The notes: generated by a model not told the origin, from the letters alone. 64,000 bases of DNA from UBA7662 sp943369355 (GCA_943369355.1 CALRMX020000009.1:1-64000), one strand, 5' to 3'; numbered from the stretch's first letter, positions 43,977-52,899 are shown. Numbers and translations: made by a program.

Positions 43977-46127
43977 ATGAGCTGGAATAATCCTGCGATA
44001 CTGTATAAAAAGAACATCAAGGGACTGAAGTTTCAGTTACTCAACCGTGAAATAAGTTGGCTCGCCTTTAACGCCCGCGTATTGCAGGAAGCCGAAAATC
44101 CGGAAGTGCCTTTGTTGGAACGTATAAAGTTCCTCGCCATATTTTCGTCGAATCTCGACGAGTTTTTCCGCGTGCGGGTAGCCTCACAGCGGCGTTTGCT
44201 GCTGCTGAAAGGTGTGGCCTTGGAGAAGTTAAAATTTAATCCCGATTTGATTTTAAGTCAGATTCAACAAACGGTCATCAAACAACAACAGCGTTTTGAG
44301 CGTATTTTCCACGACGACATCACACCTCTGCTCGAAAAGGAAGGCATATTTATTCTCAACGAAAATCAGCTGAGCGATCAACAAAGCGAGCACCTCAAGT
44401 TGGTTTTTCGTACGCAGATATTTCCTTTTTTGACGCCCATCATGATTTCGTCGTCGGTAGCTCAACCGCACATCAAGGACGCCTACATCTACCTGGCGGT
44501 TAAGATGTACCATGCCATCGACCCCGACGATTTTAAATACGCCCTCATCGAGCTCCCCACCAAGGTAGTCCCCCGCTTTTTTCGCATGCCCACCGACGAC
44601 GGTAAAGATGCCGTTATCTTGCTCGACGACGTGGTGCGGCACAATTTGCCTAAAATTTTCAGCTTTTTTGGCTACGATACTTACGAGGCCTATACCATCA
44701 AGGTAACGCGCGACCAGGAGCTCGACATCGATAACGACATCAGCGAGAACATACTCGAAAAGGTAAACAAAAGCCTCAAAGACAGGAAAAAGGGCGATCC
44801 GGTACGATTTATTTACGACTCGAGCATGCCGCTTGATTTATTGCAGTTTCTCATCCGCCGCATCGATCTCGAAAAGTCGAATTTGATACCCGGCGGGCGT
44901 TATCACAATTTCAGTGATTTTATGGACTTCCCCGATTTGGGGCGTACACATTTGAAATATGCGCCGATTGCGCAAGCAACGGTGCCTTTTTTGGAGTCGC
45001 AGCGGCGCATTTTTGATGCCTTGCGCGAAAAAGACGTGATGGTGCATCATCCGTATCAGAGCTTTGACTATGTGATTCGGTTTCTTCGCGAAGCCGCTAT
45101 CGACCCGCAGGTGAAGTCGATTCACATTACGCTTTACCGCGTGGCCAAAATATCGAGTGTGGCCAACTCGCTCATCACAGCGGTCATGAATGGTAAGGAG
45201 GTTACTGCCATGGTTGAGATTCAGGCGCGTTTTGATGAAGAAACCAACATTTACTGGGCAGGAAAACTTCAAGAAGTAGGCGCCAAGGTGATTTTTGGTC
45301 AGCCCGGCCAAAAAGTTCACTGTAAAATGTGCATGGTGTCGCGTGTTGAAAAAGGTCGTGTGCGGCAGTATGTCCATGTTGGTACTGGCAATTACAACGG
45401 TTTTACCGCCAAAATTTATTGCGACGATGGCTTATTCACCGCCGATAAGCGTATCACCGCTGAGGTAGCCCGTTTGTTCAAATCGCTTGAAAGAGGAGTC
45501 AAGCCCTATGCCTACCGGCATTTGTTGGTGGCGCCGTATGAGTTGCGGAATAAGTTCGAAACCTTCATCGATCGCGAAATGGCCGCCGCCAAGCGGAATA
45601 AACCGGCGTACATGATTTTGAAGATGAACAGTCTGGTAGATCCAGACATGATTCAAAAGTTGTATGAAGCCAGCAATGCAGGGGTGAAAATCAAATTGAT
45701 CATTCGCGGTATTTGTTGCCTTATCCCTGGAATTAAGGGGCTGAGCGAAAATATCGAGGTGATTTCGATCATCGACCGCTTCTTGGAGCATTCGCGCGTA
45801 TACATTTTTGGAAATCAGGGTAACGAGAAAATCTATTTATCGAGTGCCGACTGGATGACTCGCAACCTGAGCAACCGTGTAGAAATAGCCTTTCCGGTAT
45901 ATTCTGCCGACTTGCGCAAGGAGATACGCGATATGATTGATATTCAGCTGGCCGATAATGTGAAGGCCCGTTCGATGAGCGATCCACTGGCCAACCAGTT
46001 CAAAAAAGTGGATAAGGGTGAAGAACTTGTTCGGGCCCAATACGCGATTTACGATTATTTTGTGCGCAAATCGGAAGTTGATTTAACCCAATTTCCGAAG
46101 CATAAAATCACAAAAGTTCCGCATTGA
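43977..46127 (+). CDS. ppk1: Polyphosphate kinase 1
   Basis: This 716-aa enzyme polymerises the terminal phosphate of ATP into polyphosphate. The N-terminal LLNREISWLAFNARVLQEA, the head-domain segment and the two PLD-like catalytic domains are present. The autophosphorylated histidine is in KVHCKMCMVSR (His448) and the second catalytic histidine in YVHVGTGNYNGFTA (His467), 19 residues apart as in E. coli. The fourth domain carries YLSSADWMTRNL. It lies between a SixA-type phosphatase and ppx; the ppx start overlaps its stop by TTGA. Confidence 0.97.
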   Translation: MSWNNPAILYKKNIKGLKFQLLNREISWLAFNARVLQEAENPEVPLLERIKFLAIFSSNLDEFFRVRVASQRRLLLLKGVALEKLKFNPDLILSQIQQTVIKQQQRFERIFHDDITPLLEKEGIFILNENQLSDQQSEHLKLVFRTQIFPFLTPIMISSSVAQPHIKDAYIYLAVKMYHAIDPDDFKYALIELPTKVVPRFFRMPTDDGKDAVILLDDVVRHNLPKIFSFFGYDTYEAYTIKVTRDQELDIDNDISENILEKVNKSLKDRKKGDPVRFIYDSSMPLDLLQFLIRRIDLEKSNLIPGGRYHNFSDFMDFPDLGRTHLKYAPIAQATVPFLESQRRIFDALREKDVMVHHPYQSFDYVIRFLREAAIDPQVKSIHITLYRVAKISSVANSLITAVMNGKEVTAMVEIQARFDEETNIYWAGKLQEVGAKVIFGQPGQKVHCKMCMVSRVEKGRVRQYVHVGTGNYNGFTAKIYCDDGLFTADKRITAEVARLFKSLERGVKPYAYRHLLVAPYELRNKFETFIDREMAAAKRNKPAYMILKMNSLVDPDMIQKLYEASNAGVKIKLIIRGICCLIPGIKGLSENIEVISIIDRFLEHSRVYIFGNQGNEKIYLSSADWMTRNLSNRVEIAFPVYSADLRKEIRDMIDIQLADNVKARSMSDPLANQFKKVDKGEELVRAQYAIYDYFVRKSEVDLTQFPKHKITKVPH

Positions 46128-47047
46128 ACGTAGCCGCAATTGATATTGGCTCCAACGCCGCCCGACTCTACATCTGTAGTTTTTTTCACGATGGTGCCGA
46201 TCAAACGCGCATCAAAATCTTGGAATTTGTACGTGTACCCATTCGTTTAGGTGATGAGGTTTTCAACAAAGGATTTATTTCTGAGGTAAAAACCAGTGAG
46301 TTGGCCGAGCTCATGCGGGCGTTTTCGATACTCATGAAGTTGTTTCATGTAGAGGATTATATGGCCTGCGCCACCTCTGCCATGCGTGAAGCCACCAATG
46401 GCAAGGAAGTAAGCGACCGCATTGCTGCTGAAACGGGCGTGCGCATCAATATCATCAGCGGCCAAAAAGAAGCCGAATTAATTTTTAAGGCTCACCAAGA
46501 GTTGATTGAAGAAGGCGGTAAATTACTTTTTGTGGATGTCGGCGGTGGAAGCACCGAAATTTCTATCCTTCAGGGGCAGAAGAAGATTGCCAGCCGCTCG
46601 TTCGACATTGGAGCCGTTCGTTTGCTCGACGGTAAGGTGAACGAAAAAGCGTGGGAAGGCATGAAAAGCTGGTTGAAAACCGTAGTGAAGCCTTTTGGGG
46701 TAGAGGTAGCCATAGGGACCGGCGGCAATATCAACAAGCTGTTCGACCTCATGAACCTCAAACAAGGCAAATACGCCACGCCCAAATTGCTCAAAACCAC
46801 CTACGATTACGTGAATAGCTTTAGTTTCGACGATCGGGTGAAAAAATTGGGTTTGAACCCCGACCGTGCTGATGTGATTTTGCCCGCCACCGAAATTTAT
46901 ATGACGGTGATGAAAGCTGCTGGCGTACCTCGCATCACCATTTCGGGCTTGGGGCTAAAAGAGGGTATTGTAGCTGAACTGCTCGAAAAACACCACCATG
47001 CCATCATCCGCAAGTTTTTAGGTAACGAGCGTTTTTCGATTCACTGA
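46124..47047 (+). CDS. ppx: Exopolyphosphatase / GppA-family phosphatase
   Basis: This 307-aa protein starts at TTG 46124, overlapping the ppk1 stop by 4 nt. The actin-like ATPase fold motifs are VAAIDIGSNAARLYI, AMREATNG, FVDVGGGSTEISIL (phosphate 2) and VAIGTGGNINKL. It lacks the long C-terminal domain of E. coli Ppx, matching the short two-domain form. It degrades polyphosphate or hydrolyses pppGpp, balancing the kinase encoded just upstream. Its 3' end overlaps the convergent methyltransferase gene by 7 nt. Confidence 0.95.
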   Translation: MNVAAIDIGSNAARLYICSFFHDGADQTRIKILEFVRVPIRLGDEVFNKGFISEVKTSELAELMRAFSILMKLFHVEDYMACATSAMREATNGKEVSDRIAAETGVRINIISGQKEAELIFKAHQELIEEGGKLLFVDVGGGSTEISILQGQKKIASRSFDIGAVRLLDGKVNEKAWEGMKSWLKTVVKPFGVEVAIGTGGNINKLFDLMNLKQGKYATPKLLKTTYDYVNSFSFDDRVKKLGLNPDRADVILPATEIYMTVMKAAGVPRITISGLGLKEGIVAELLEKHHHAIIRKFLGNERFSIH

Positions 47048-47838
47048 TTTTTCCGAACCAACCACCAGTCTTGCTCAAAGGCGCCACCTTCGGCGTGCAA
47101 TTCCTCCGATACGCATTCGAAAGGTGGTAAAAGCTTGCGTATGGCTTCTTCGGGGTGAAATGCTCCGTATACCCGATGGCCCTCGGGGCCGCTTGCCCGA
47201 ACTACCAATTTCCCTGCTAAAAATTCCTGCTTTTCAGCAGATGTGAGTCGTGGCAAAAAGGCATTTCCATGGGTAGTGAATAGGAAAATGCCGCCTGGTT
47301 TGAGTACTCTATGAATTTCTTGCAGCCAATTTTGGTGGCCGGATGCCGATAAATGCGTAAAAATGGAAATGCCATAAACCAAATCAAACTGATTCGCCTC
47401 CCATGGTAAAGGAGGATGCAGCTGATTGCTTTCGACTTGAAGTTCGGGTAATGCAGTTTTTAACCAATTCACCGTTTTGGGGTTGTAATCGCATCCGAAG
47501 AATCGACCACCTTGAAATTGCGCAGGTAAATGGCGTAGTACACGTGCCGGACCGCAGCCCCAGTCGAGTATAGCCGGCGATGACGGGTTGGGTAACCAAG
47601 CTTGCGTTTTCTCTTTAATTAAGGCCGCAGTTGCTTTTCCGTCGGTATAATAATGATGGTAATTGAGGCCGTACGATTCGTACAGAAGATAGTCGGGAGG
47701 TAGTGTAAAATTTGGATGTGCTTTTTTGAACTGCGCATTGGCACGACTTAATTGCAAGCGATGCAGTATATATTTTAGGTGAGTGAGCGGTACAAGTAAG
47801 TTGAGTTTAGCCAGTATCGATTTAACGTGTGCATCCAT
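47041..47838 (-). CDS. Class I SAM-dependent methyltransferase
   Basis: This 265-aa protein has motif I AILDWGCGPARVLRHLPAQF, then FFGCDYNPKTVNWLK, FDLVYGISIFTHLS (with a catalytic-region Ser/His cluster) and VLKPGGIFLFTTHG. The N-terminal ~60 residues are basic and helical. The substrate is unknown. It is unrelated in context to the methyltransferase at 41650. A 7/8 match to the -7 box (TATCTTTC) lies 4 nt before the ATG. Confidence 0.92.
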   Translation of the reverse strand: MDAHVKSILAKLNLLVPLTHLKYILHRLQLSRANAQFKKAHPNFTLPPDYLLYESYGLNYHHYYTDGKATAALIKEKTQAWLPNPSSPAILDWGCGPARVLRHLPAQFQGGRFFGCDYNPKTVNWLKTALPELQVESNQLHPPLPWEANQFDLVYGISIFTHLSASGHQNWLQEIHRVLKPGGIFLFTTHGNAFLPRLTSAEKQEFLAGKLVVRASGPEGHRVYGAFHPEEAIRKLLPPFECVSEELHAEGGAFEQDWWLVRKNQ

Positions 47839-47842
47839 TTTT

Positions 47843-47850
47843 GAAAGATA
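47843..47850 (-). promoter_or_regulatory. Possible -7 box abutting the methyltransferase start
   Basis: The minus strand reads TATCTTTC, one mismatch to TAnnTTTG, followed by AAAA and the ATG at 47838. Confidence 0.35.
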
Positions 47851-47862
47851 ACAGCTTACAAA

Positions 47863-49836
47863 CTACCATTGATAACGGAGCTGTATTTTTATTTCACTGC
47901 GGTAAGGTACAGGCACACGATCGAGGCCGGTGCCGGCAAAGGCACGATCGAATTGTCGGCCTCGTGCCCAGCGCAGGCCTGCTTCGAAACGGCCAAATTT
48001 TCGTAAAAGAACCAAAGTACTCCGTACTCCATCCCCACTCAGCACGCCCATGGCTGCATTAAAGGGCAAGTCGGCTTCCTGCACATACAGGGGCAAGGCA
48101 TCTTCCTGGGCTTGAAATAGACTATGCTGAGCAGCAATTCGGATCTTACTCCTTTCGACTTGATGTCGAAATCCTACCCATAATCCAAAATTTTGGCTGT
48201 TTTCTTGGTTTAGTTGCTGAAGCTGACATCCACCGATGAGGGTAAGTTGCTCGCTTATCGCCAAACGTATACTCAAGCGTAGTTGCTGCTGCCGCTGTTC
48301 TTGCAGTCCTTGTTGCGCACTTTGGTTGCGTTCAACCCTGCGGTTGCGGTACCGAATCTGAAGCTGCTGTCCGCGGCGCGGTGTGTAAAGTAATTGTAGC
48401 TGACTTTCGTGGCCATCGCCCGGTCGGTCGGCCGAAAAGCTCAACCAACTGCGTCGGAAATAGTCGCTCAATGCCGTGAACCTAAGTTTGCGGTGAATAT
48501 CCCACCAAAAAGAGCTTGTGAATCCTGTTTCTCCTTGCAGGCTGCTACTTTGGGTAATACTTTGCGCTAGGGGTGCGAAATACGTTTGCGGGTAGTTACG
48601 GTACATCAAATGCATGCCTGTACTAGCTGCTAGTGGGAGCTGCAGCCCAACAAGTTTGGCGAGGCTTCCATTTTTAGCCAAAACGGCCTCTCCGAGTAAG
48701 GTGGTTGTGCCCCACGATTTTCGGAAGTACATGCCTGCAAGCAGTTGTCGGTTACCGCTAAAATCAAAAAGTTGATCCGGCCGATCGCCGCGCCGGAAAC
48801 TATTGTCCCATTGTTGGTACAGGCTGTTTAGGCCTAGTTCGGTGGTTCGTTTTCGGTACTTCCAGGCGAGCCCTACCGAGCTTTCTCCCAATCGGCGCCA
48901 GCGTAATTGTTCGGTTGGTGTGCGAAAGTATCCCGAGGGTTCTAAACGTTCTACCCAATTCGCGTCACTTTCGAGCTCGCCTAGCACGGCATGTTGTCGA
49001 CTCCTTGCGAGCAGGAGCTCAATGGTTTGGAATTTACCGAGTTTGTATTGCACTGCCAAACCTCGCAAACGATGTATCTCGGCGGCGCTCACCCCCATAC
49101 GTAAGCTCGAGCTGGAGGGCATGGCCAAGAGCGGATCGGCACTCATGCCGGCATAAAAGCCGTTGTTGAGCAGCAGTCCGTAGCCCCAGCCCATTCGAAT
49201 GTCGCCCAACACCAACTGCAGCGGTCCTGTTTGCCAGCGTGCCGACCAACTGAGGTGGGTAAATACATCGCCTGCATCTCGCTCGGCAACTAGGCCAGCC
49301 TGCCATCGGTTGCCTTTAAGGCCAAGCCGGAGTAAAGAATGCCAGGGTTTTCCGGCATAAAAACTTGTGTTGGCTTGTCTTCGCGCATTCGAATAACCTT
49401 CGGGAATTTCTATTGGTGTTCGCCAGCGCAAGAGCACCTGACTTTGTGTGGTTTCGCCCAGTTTTGGCCGCTCGATGCTCGATTCAATCCGTACAAAACG
49501 TTCCCACTTGCGGATGGTAGCGGTATCGATGCCGCATTGTAAGAGTTCGTGCAGGTGCAAAAAGTCGCCATACCGCTGTCGGTGTTGGAGCAGTGCATGC
49601 AACTGGGATGTGGAGATACCGGGCAGGGCGAACAATTCTTCGGCGGAAGCAGTATTGAGATGGATGGGGCCAACATTCTCCCAAAGTTGCTCTTCGAGCA
49701 ATTGGGTATAACGTTCTTGTAGCCCTTGGTCTTGCGTAGCTTCGGGGAGCAGTTCACTTTCGATCTGAGCTTCAAGCGTAGGCACATGCCCCAGCCATAG
49801 GGCAAAAATTAATGCTGCTCTGGAAATTGGTACCAT
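47863..49836 (-). CDS. Exported protein with ComEA-type HhH domain fused to a beta-barrel-like region
   Basis: I use ATG 49836 (MVPISRAALIFALWLGHVPT), giving 657 aa with a signal peptide; the upstream open frame overlaps the partner gene. Residues ~59-111 form a helix-hairpin-helix pair of ComEA type (HLNTASAEELFALPGI, a second hairpin QCGIDTATIRKW). In ComEA this unit binds double-stranded DNA. The remaining ~530 residues alternate aromatic strands and turns (LLRLGLKGNRWQAGLV, RMGWGYGLLLNNGFYAG) to a final SEIKIQLRYQW, like a large outer-membrane barrel. The 260-aa gene upstream overlaps it by 28 nt. Members of this architecture occur in Bacteroidota, but the function is not known to me; DNA binding or uptake at the outer membrane is an inference. 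Confidence 0.85.
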   Translation of the reverse strand: MVPISRAALIFALWLGHVPTLEAQIESELLPEATQDQGLQERYTQLLEEQLWENVGPIHLNTASAEELFALPGISTSQLHALLQHRQRYGDFLHLHELLQCGIDTATIRKWERFVRIESSIERPKLGETTQSQVLLRWRTPIEIPEGYSNARRQANTSFYAGKPWHSLLRLGLKGNRWQAGLVAERDAGDVFTHLSWSARWQTGPLQLVLGDIRMGWGYGLLLNNGFYAGMSADPLLAMPSSSSLRMGVSAAEIHRLRGLAVQYKLGKFQTIELLLARSRQHAVLGELESDANWVERLEPSGYFRTPTEQLRWRRLGESSVGLAWKYRKRTTELGLNSLYQQWDNSFRRGDRPDQLFDFSGNRQLLAGMYFRKSWGTTTLLGEAVLAKNGSLAKLVGLQLPLAASTGMHLMYRNYPQTYFAPLAQSITQSSSLQGETGFTSSFWWDIHRKLRFTALSDYFRRSWLSFSADRPGDGHESQLQLLYTPRRGQQLQIRYRNRRVERNQSAQQGLQEQRQQQLRLSIRLAISEQLTLIGGCQLQQLNQENSQNFGLWVGFRHQVERSKIRIAAQHSLFQAQEDALPLYVQEADLPFNAAMGVLSGDGVRSTLVLLRKFGRFEAGLRWARGRQFDRAFAGTGLDRVPVPYRSEIKIQLRYQW

Positions 49837-50591
49837 ATTCCAGCGGTGAATTGAAGGCCTAAAATGGGGTGCACGGCCGACTGCACGCGTATCCCATAGT
49901 GTTTGAGTTGGAGATCGGCACCTGCCCACCATTCAGGCAGTCCGCTGCGGTAATCGCCATGTAAGAGTATTCTCGGATGGGCTTGCCACGCCAACCGGAG
50001 TTGAACTTGGGGCTCATGTACGGCCTTGGCGGTTACAGTAGCGCTGATGAGCACACCTTTGCCGGCTACCGCGGTAAACCCGAGTCGGGTGTAAGCGGGC
50101 AATGCCGCGTGTTGGAGGTCGGTAGCAGGGCTACTGCTATGTCGACTAGCCAGATGTAGCTGCCAGCGTTTCGACCAAGCATAACTTACACTGAGCGTGG
50201 CCGAAACATAGTCGTCGGTATCCCACTCGCTTTTGTCGCGCTGGTGGTGCAGCTGCACGCCTGCCGACCATGCACCGAAAGGCATACCAAAGCCTAGGAG
50301 GTGGCGGTTGCTGTGCCAAGATTCGTGCGCAGTGCCTTCGATGCCAGCGCTAATGGTTCCGTTCGCCAGCGGTAGGGCCGTTGCAAAACGATGGAGGGCC
50401 AGCCCTGCTAACTGCCAACGGTGTGCAGTACTGGCACTAATCACCATACGTTGTATGCTGCCCAGTTGATCGGGCTGCTGATACAGCGCACTACAATCGT
50501 AAGCCGGATGGGGGTGAAGTGCAGGCTGTGCCAGCAACCGGCAGCATACCCCCACCAGCAAACTCAGGTTTAGGGTGAAAGCACGAAGCAT
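49809..50591 (-). CDS. Exported outer-membrane-like protein, partner of the HhH protein
   Basis: This 260-aa protein has a signal peptide (MLRAFTLNLSLLVGVCCRLLAQ). After a short His-rich segment the mature part shows alternating beta-strands (TISAGIEGTAHESWHSNRHL, ATLSVSYAWSKRWQLHLASR, GVLISATVTAKAVHEPQVQL) to a C-terminal LGLQFTAGIWYQFPEQH, consistent with a small barrel of about 12 strands. I do not recognise a family. The 3' end overlaps the HhH-barrel gene by 28 nt, implying coupled translation and a joint function. Confidence 0.8.
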   Translation of the reverse strand: MLRAFTLNLSLLVGVCCRLLAQPALHPHPAYDCSALYQQPDQLGSIQRMVISASTAHRWQLAGLALHRFATALPLANGTISAGIEGTAHESWHSNRHLLGFGMPFGAWSAGVQLHHQRDKSEWDTDDYVSATLSVSYAWSKRWQLHLASRHSSSPATDLQHAALPAYTRLGFTAVAGKGVLISATVTAKAVHEPQVQLRLAWQAHPRILLHGDYRSGLPEWWAGADLQLKHYGIRVQSAVHPILGLQFTAGIWYQFPEQH

Positions 50592-50646
50592 GAAGCAATT
50601 TCGAATGCCCCCGAGCCATTATCCGGTAATAAACGTTTAATTATGC

Positions 50647-50748
50647 GTCAAAATGACAGTAAAATCAGTAAAAAATAAGACAAAATGACATCAGCTGGGC
50701 AAGGATGACTGAAAAAAGGAGCAAAAACGACTTTGGTATACGACTTGA
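50647..50748 (+). promoter_or_regulatory. Candidate sigma-54-type promoter with upstream inverted repeats for hsp20
   Basis: TTGG (50733-50736) and TTGA (50745-50748) are separated by exactly 8 nt, the spacing of -24/-12 promoters (TTGGCACGnnnnTTGC); the -12 element lacks its final C. About 75 and 105 nt upstream of the implied start lie CAAAATGACA direct repeats at 50649-50658 and 50681-50690, the first within GTCAAAATGAC. Confidence 0.45.
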
Positions 50749-50788
50749 AAAGGAGGGGGAAAACAGTAAAACCTAAAAATTTAAAATC

Positions 50789-51235
50789 ATGACACTCGTT
50801 AAATTCCAAAAACCACAAACCTTACCCGATTTCATTGATCGTTTTTTCAATAGCGACCCTTTTTTCGGGAATGATTTATTACGCAACGCCGCCACTTCTT
50901 TCGTACCAGCGGTAAACATCCGTGAAAACAGTGAGGGCTTTACTCTCGAGCTGGCTGTTCCCGGTCGCAAAAAAGAAGACTTCAAAATTGAGCTGCACGA
51001 ACAAACCCTAACCATTAGTTCGGAGAAGAAAGAACAGCACGAAGAAACCGATGCGCACGGCAAGTTCACACGTCGTGAGTTTGAATACAGCAGCTTCAGC
51101 AGAGCGTTTCATCTGCCACATTCCATCGATGCCCAACGCATTGAGGCCGCCTACGAAGATGGGGTTCTGCGAATTATGCTGGCCAAGAAGGAAGAAGCGA
51201 AAGACAAAGGTCCTCGCCAAATCAGCATAGGCTAA
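50789..51235 (+). CDS. Small heat-shock protein (Hsp20/alpha-crystallin)
   Basis: This 148-aa chaperone has a short N-terminal arm (DFIDRFFNSDPFFGNDLLRN) and an alpha-crystallin domain from ~40-135 (PAVNIRENSEGFTLELAVPG, LHEQTLTISSEKKEQHEE, SFSRAFHLPHSIDAQRIEAA, YEDGVLRIML), ending with the conserved PRQISIG tail that contains an I-x-I-like element. It holds unfolding proteins during stress. The 197-nt upstream spacer contains the candidate sigma-54 promoter and repeats. A terminator follows. Confidence 0.96.
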   Translation: MTLVKFQKPQTLPDFIDRFFNSDPFFGNDLLRNAATSFVPAVNIRENSEGFTLELAVPGRKKEDFKIELHEQTLTISSEKKEQHEETDAHGKFTRREFEYSSFSRAFHLPHSIDAQRIEAAYEDGVLRIMLAKKEEAKDKGPRQISIG

Positions 51236-51255
51236 ACGAAGTTTCTATCAAACGA

Positions 51256-51285
51256 AACCCCTGGGATATTCCTCAGGGGTTTTTG
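51256..51285 (+). terminator. Intrinsic terminator after hsp20
   Basis: The perfect 8-bp stem AACCCCTG / CAGGGGTT with a 10-nt loop has a T-rich tail. Confidence 0.9.
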
Positions 51286-51321
51286 CTTTTCAGGGGTAGG
51301 GGCGTCTTGTTCGAAAAAGTG

Positions 51322-51329
51322 TAAGTTTG
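51322..51329 (+). promoter_or_regulatory. -7 box for the DUF6526 gene
   Basis: TAAGTTTG exactly matches TAnnTTTG, 18 nt before the ATG at 51348. No -33 TTTG is at the ideal spacing. Confidence 0.45.
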
Positions 51330-51347
51330 TGATGAAATCGCACCCCT

Positions 51348-51776
51348 ATGCACAAAATATTCAAGCAGCATTTCCGCTTTCATCCGCTGTTTCACTTGTT
51401 GATTTTTCCGCTATCGCTGGCCTTTTTTGCGGTTTGTGTGTACTTACTTGTCATTTACTACAACGAAGGCTACGAAATAGAGCTGCTTTATTTTGGTTTG
51501 CTCAGCATTCTCATTCTGCTCATTGGCCTGCAATCGCGTCAGGTGCCTTTCCGCAATACCAAACGTATTATTCGTCTCGAAATGCGTTTGCGTTATCTTG
51601 AATTAACGGGCAAGTCGTTTCGTTTAAAAGAACAGCAGCTACAAATTGCTCAATTGGCGGCCTTGCGCTTTGCTAGCGACGAAGAGCTGGTAACCTTGGT
51701 AGACGAAGCCATTCAACATAAGTTATCGGCCCGCGAAATCCGCGACCGCATCAAACATCAGCAGAAGGTACATTAA
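51348..51776 (+). CDS. DUF6526 membrane protein
   Basis: This 142-aa protein has two hydrophobic helices (about 14-36 LFHLLIFPLSLAFFAVCVYL and 46-61 LLYFGLLSILILLIGL) separated by a short loop. A cytosolic helical tail follows, with RNTKRIIRLEMRLRYLELTG and a final REIRDRIKHQQ. This matches DUF6526, a Bacteroidota family of unknown function. Its terminator is shared with the convergent fabH gene. Confidence 0.82.
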   Translation: MHKIFKQHFRFHPLFHLLIFPLSLAFFAVCVYLLVIYYNEGYEIELLYFGLLSILILLIGLQSRQVPFRNTKRIIRLEMRLRYLELTGKSFRLKEQQLQIAQLAALRFASDEELVTLVDEAIQHKLSAREIRDRIKHQQKVH

Positions 51777-51780
51777 CACA

Positions 51781-51811
51781 AAAGCCTCGCATAAGCGGGG
51801 CTTTTGTGTTT
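51781..51811. terminator. Bidirectional terminator between DUF6526 and fabH
   Basis: The 10-bp stem AAAGCCTCGC / GCGGGGCTTT (one G-T pair) with an ATAA loop is followed by a T-rich tail. Confidence 0.8.
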
Positions 51812-51830
51812 TAGGTAGATCCATCGGCGC

Positions 51831-52841
51831 TTACCAACGCATGATGGCAGAGGCCCAGGTAAAGCCCGAACCAAATGCTGCAAAAAGGACAAGGTCGCCT
51901 TTTTTGATTTTGCCTTCGCTCCATGCTTCACTCAAAGCAATTGGAATTGAGGCTGCAGTGGTATTCCCATAACGCATGATGTTGTTGTACACCTTTTCAG
52001 GAGCCAAACCCATTTGTTGCTGGATAAACTGACTGATTCGCAAATTGGCTTGGTGCGGTATCAAGAGGTCAATTTCGGAAGGAGTAAGTCCATTCGTTTT
52101 GAGTGCTTCTTGTATCACTTCGGCAAAACGTACTACAGCGTGTTTGAAAACGAAGTTCCCGTTCATATACGGATAGTAGTCAATTTCTTCGGGATCGTTG
52201 CGTTTAATGATGTTGGGTATCCAATCGCGGGTACTAGGCGCCAGCAGCGATAGTTCTTTGGCGTGACGGCCTTCGCTATGCAAGTGGGTAGAAAGAATGC
52301 CGCTATCGTCGTCGCTCACCGACAAAACCACTGCTCCGGCGCCGTCACCGAAAATCACGCTCACATTGCGCCCACGGGTGGTCATGTCGAGGCCACCGCT
52401 GTGTAATTCAGAGCCAATCACCAAAACGTGCTTGTACATGCCTGTTTTGATGAATTGGTCGGCAACCGACAAGCCATAAACGAAACCTGAACATTGGTTC
52501 CGGATGTCGAGAGCGCCAATTTCACGTTTTAAACCCAGCTGTTCTTGTACCTGTACTCCTGGTCCTGGGAAGTAATAATCGGGGCTTAGGGTGGCAAATA
52601 CAATAAAGTCGATGTCGTCGGGGGTTAGGCCCGCCCGCTCAATGGCGATGCGTGCCGCTTTAGTGCCCATGGTGGAGGTAGCATCGTCGCTTCCGGGGAC
52701 TACGTGTCGGCGTTCTTTGATGCCCGTACGTTCCGTGATCCACTCGTCGTTGGTTTCCATGCGGGCAGCGAGGTCGTTATTGGTCACTACATGATCGGGC
52801 ACATAATGGCCAATACCGCTGATATAGGATTTTTTAAGCAT
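51831..52841 (-). CDS. fabH: 3-oxoacyl-ACP synthase III (FabH-type)
   Basis: This 336-aa thiolase-fold enzyme has the Cys-His-Asn triad: Cys117 in IRNQCSGFVYG, His263 in LLIPHQANLRI and Asn293 in MRYGNTTAASIP. The N-terminus (YISGIGHYVPDHVVTNNDLA) and FGDGAGAVVLS are typical. It condenses acyl-CoA with malonyl-ACP to start fatty-acid synthesis. It is not next to plsX, rpmF or other fab genes, so it could be the housekeeping enzyme or a second, specialised KASIII; the sequence alone does not settle this. Confidence 0.93.
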   Translation of the reverse strand: MLKKSYISGIGHYVPDHVVTNNDLAARMETNDEWITERTGIKERRHVVPGSDDATSTMGTKAARIAIERAGLTPDDIDFIVFATLSPDYYFPGPGVQVQEQLGLKREIGALDIRNQCSGFVYGLSVADQFIKTGMYKHVLVIGSELHSGGLDMTTRGRNVSVIFGDGAGAVVLSVSDDDSGILSTHLHSEGRHAKELSLLAPSTRDWIPNIIKRNDPEEIDYYPYMNGNFVFKHAVVRFAEVIQEALKTNGLTPSEIDLLIPHQANLRISQFIQQQMGLAPEKVYNNIMRYGNTTAASIPIALSEAWSEGKIKKGDLVLFAAFGSGFTWASAIMRW

Positions 52842-52899
52842 ACTCTTCGTGCATTTGTGTGCAATATAGGTTTAATCGTGGAGTAGCGGAATACCGTAG

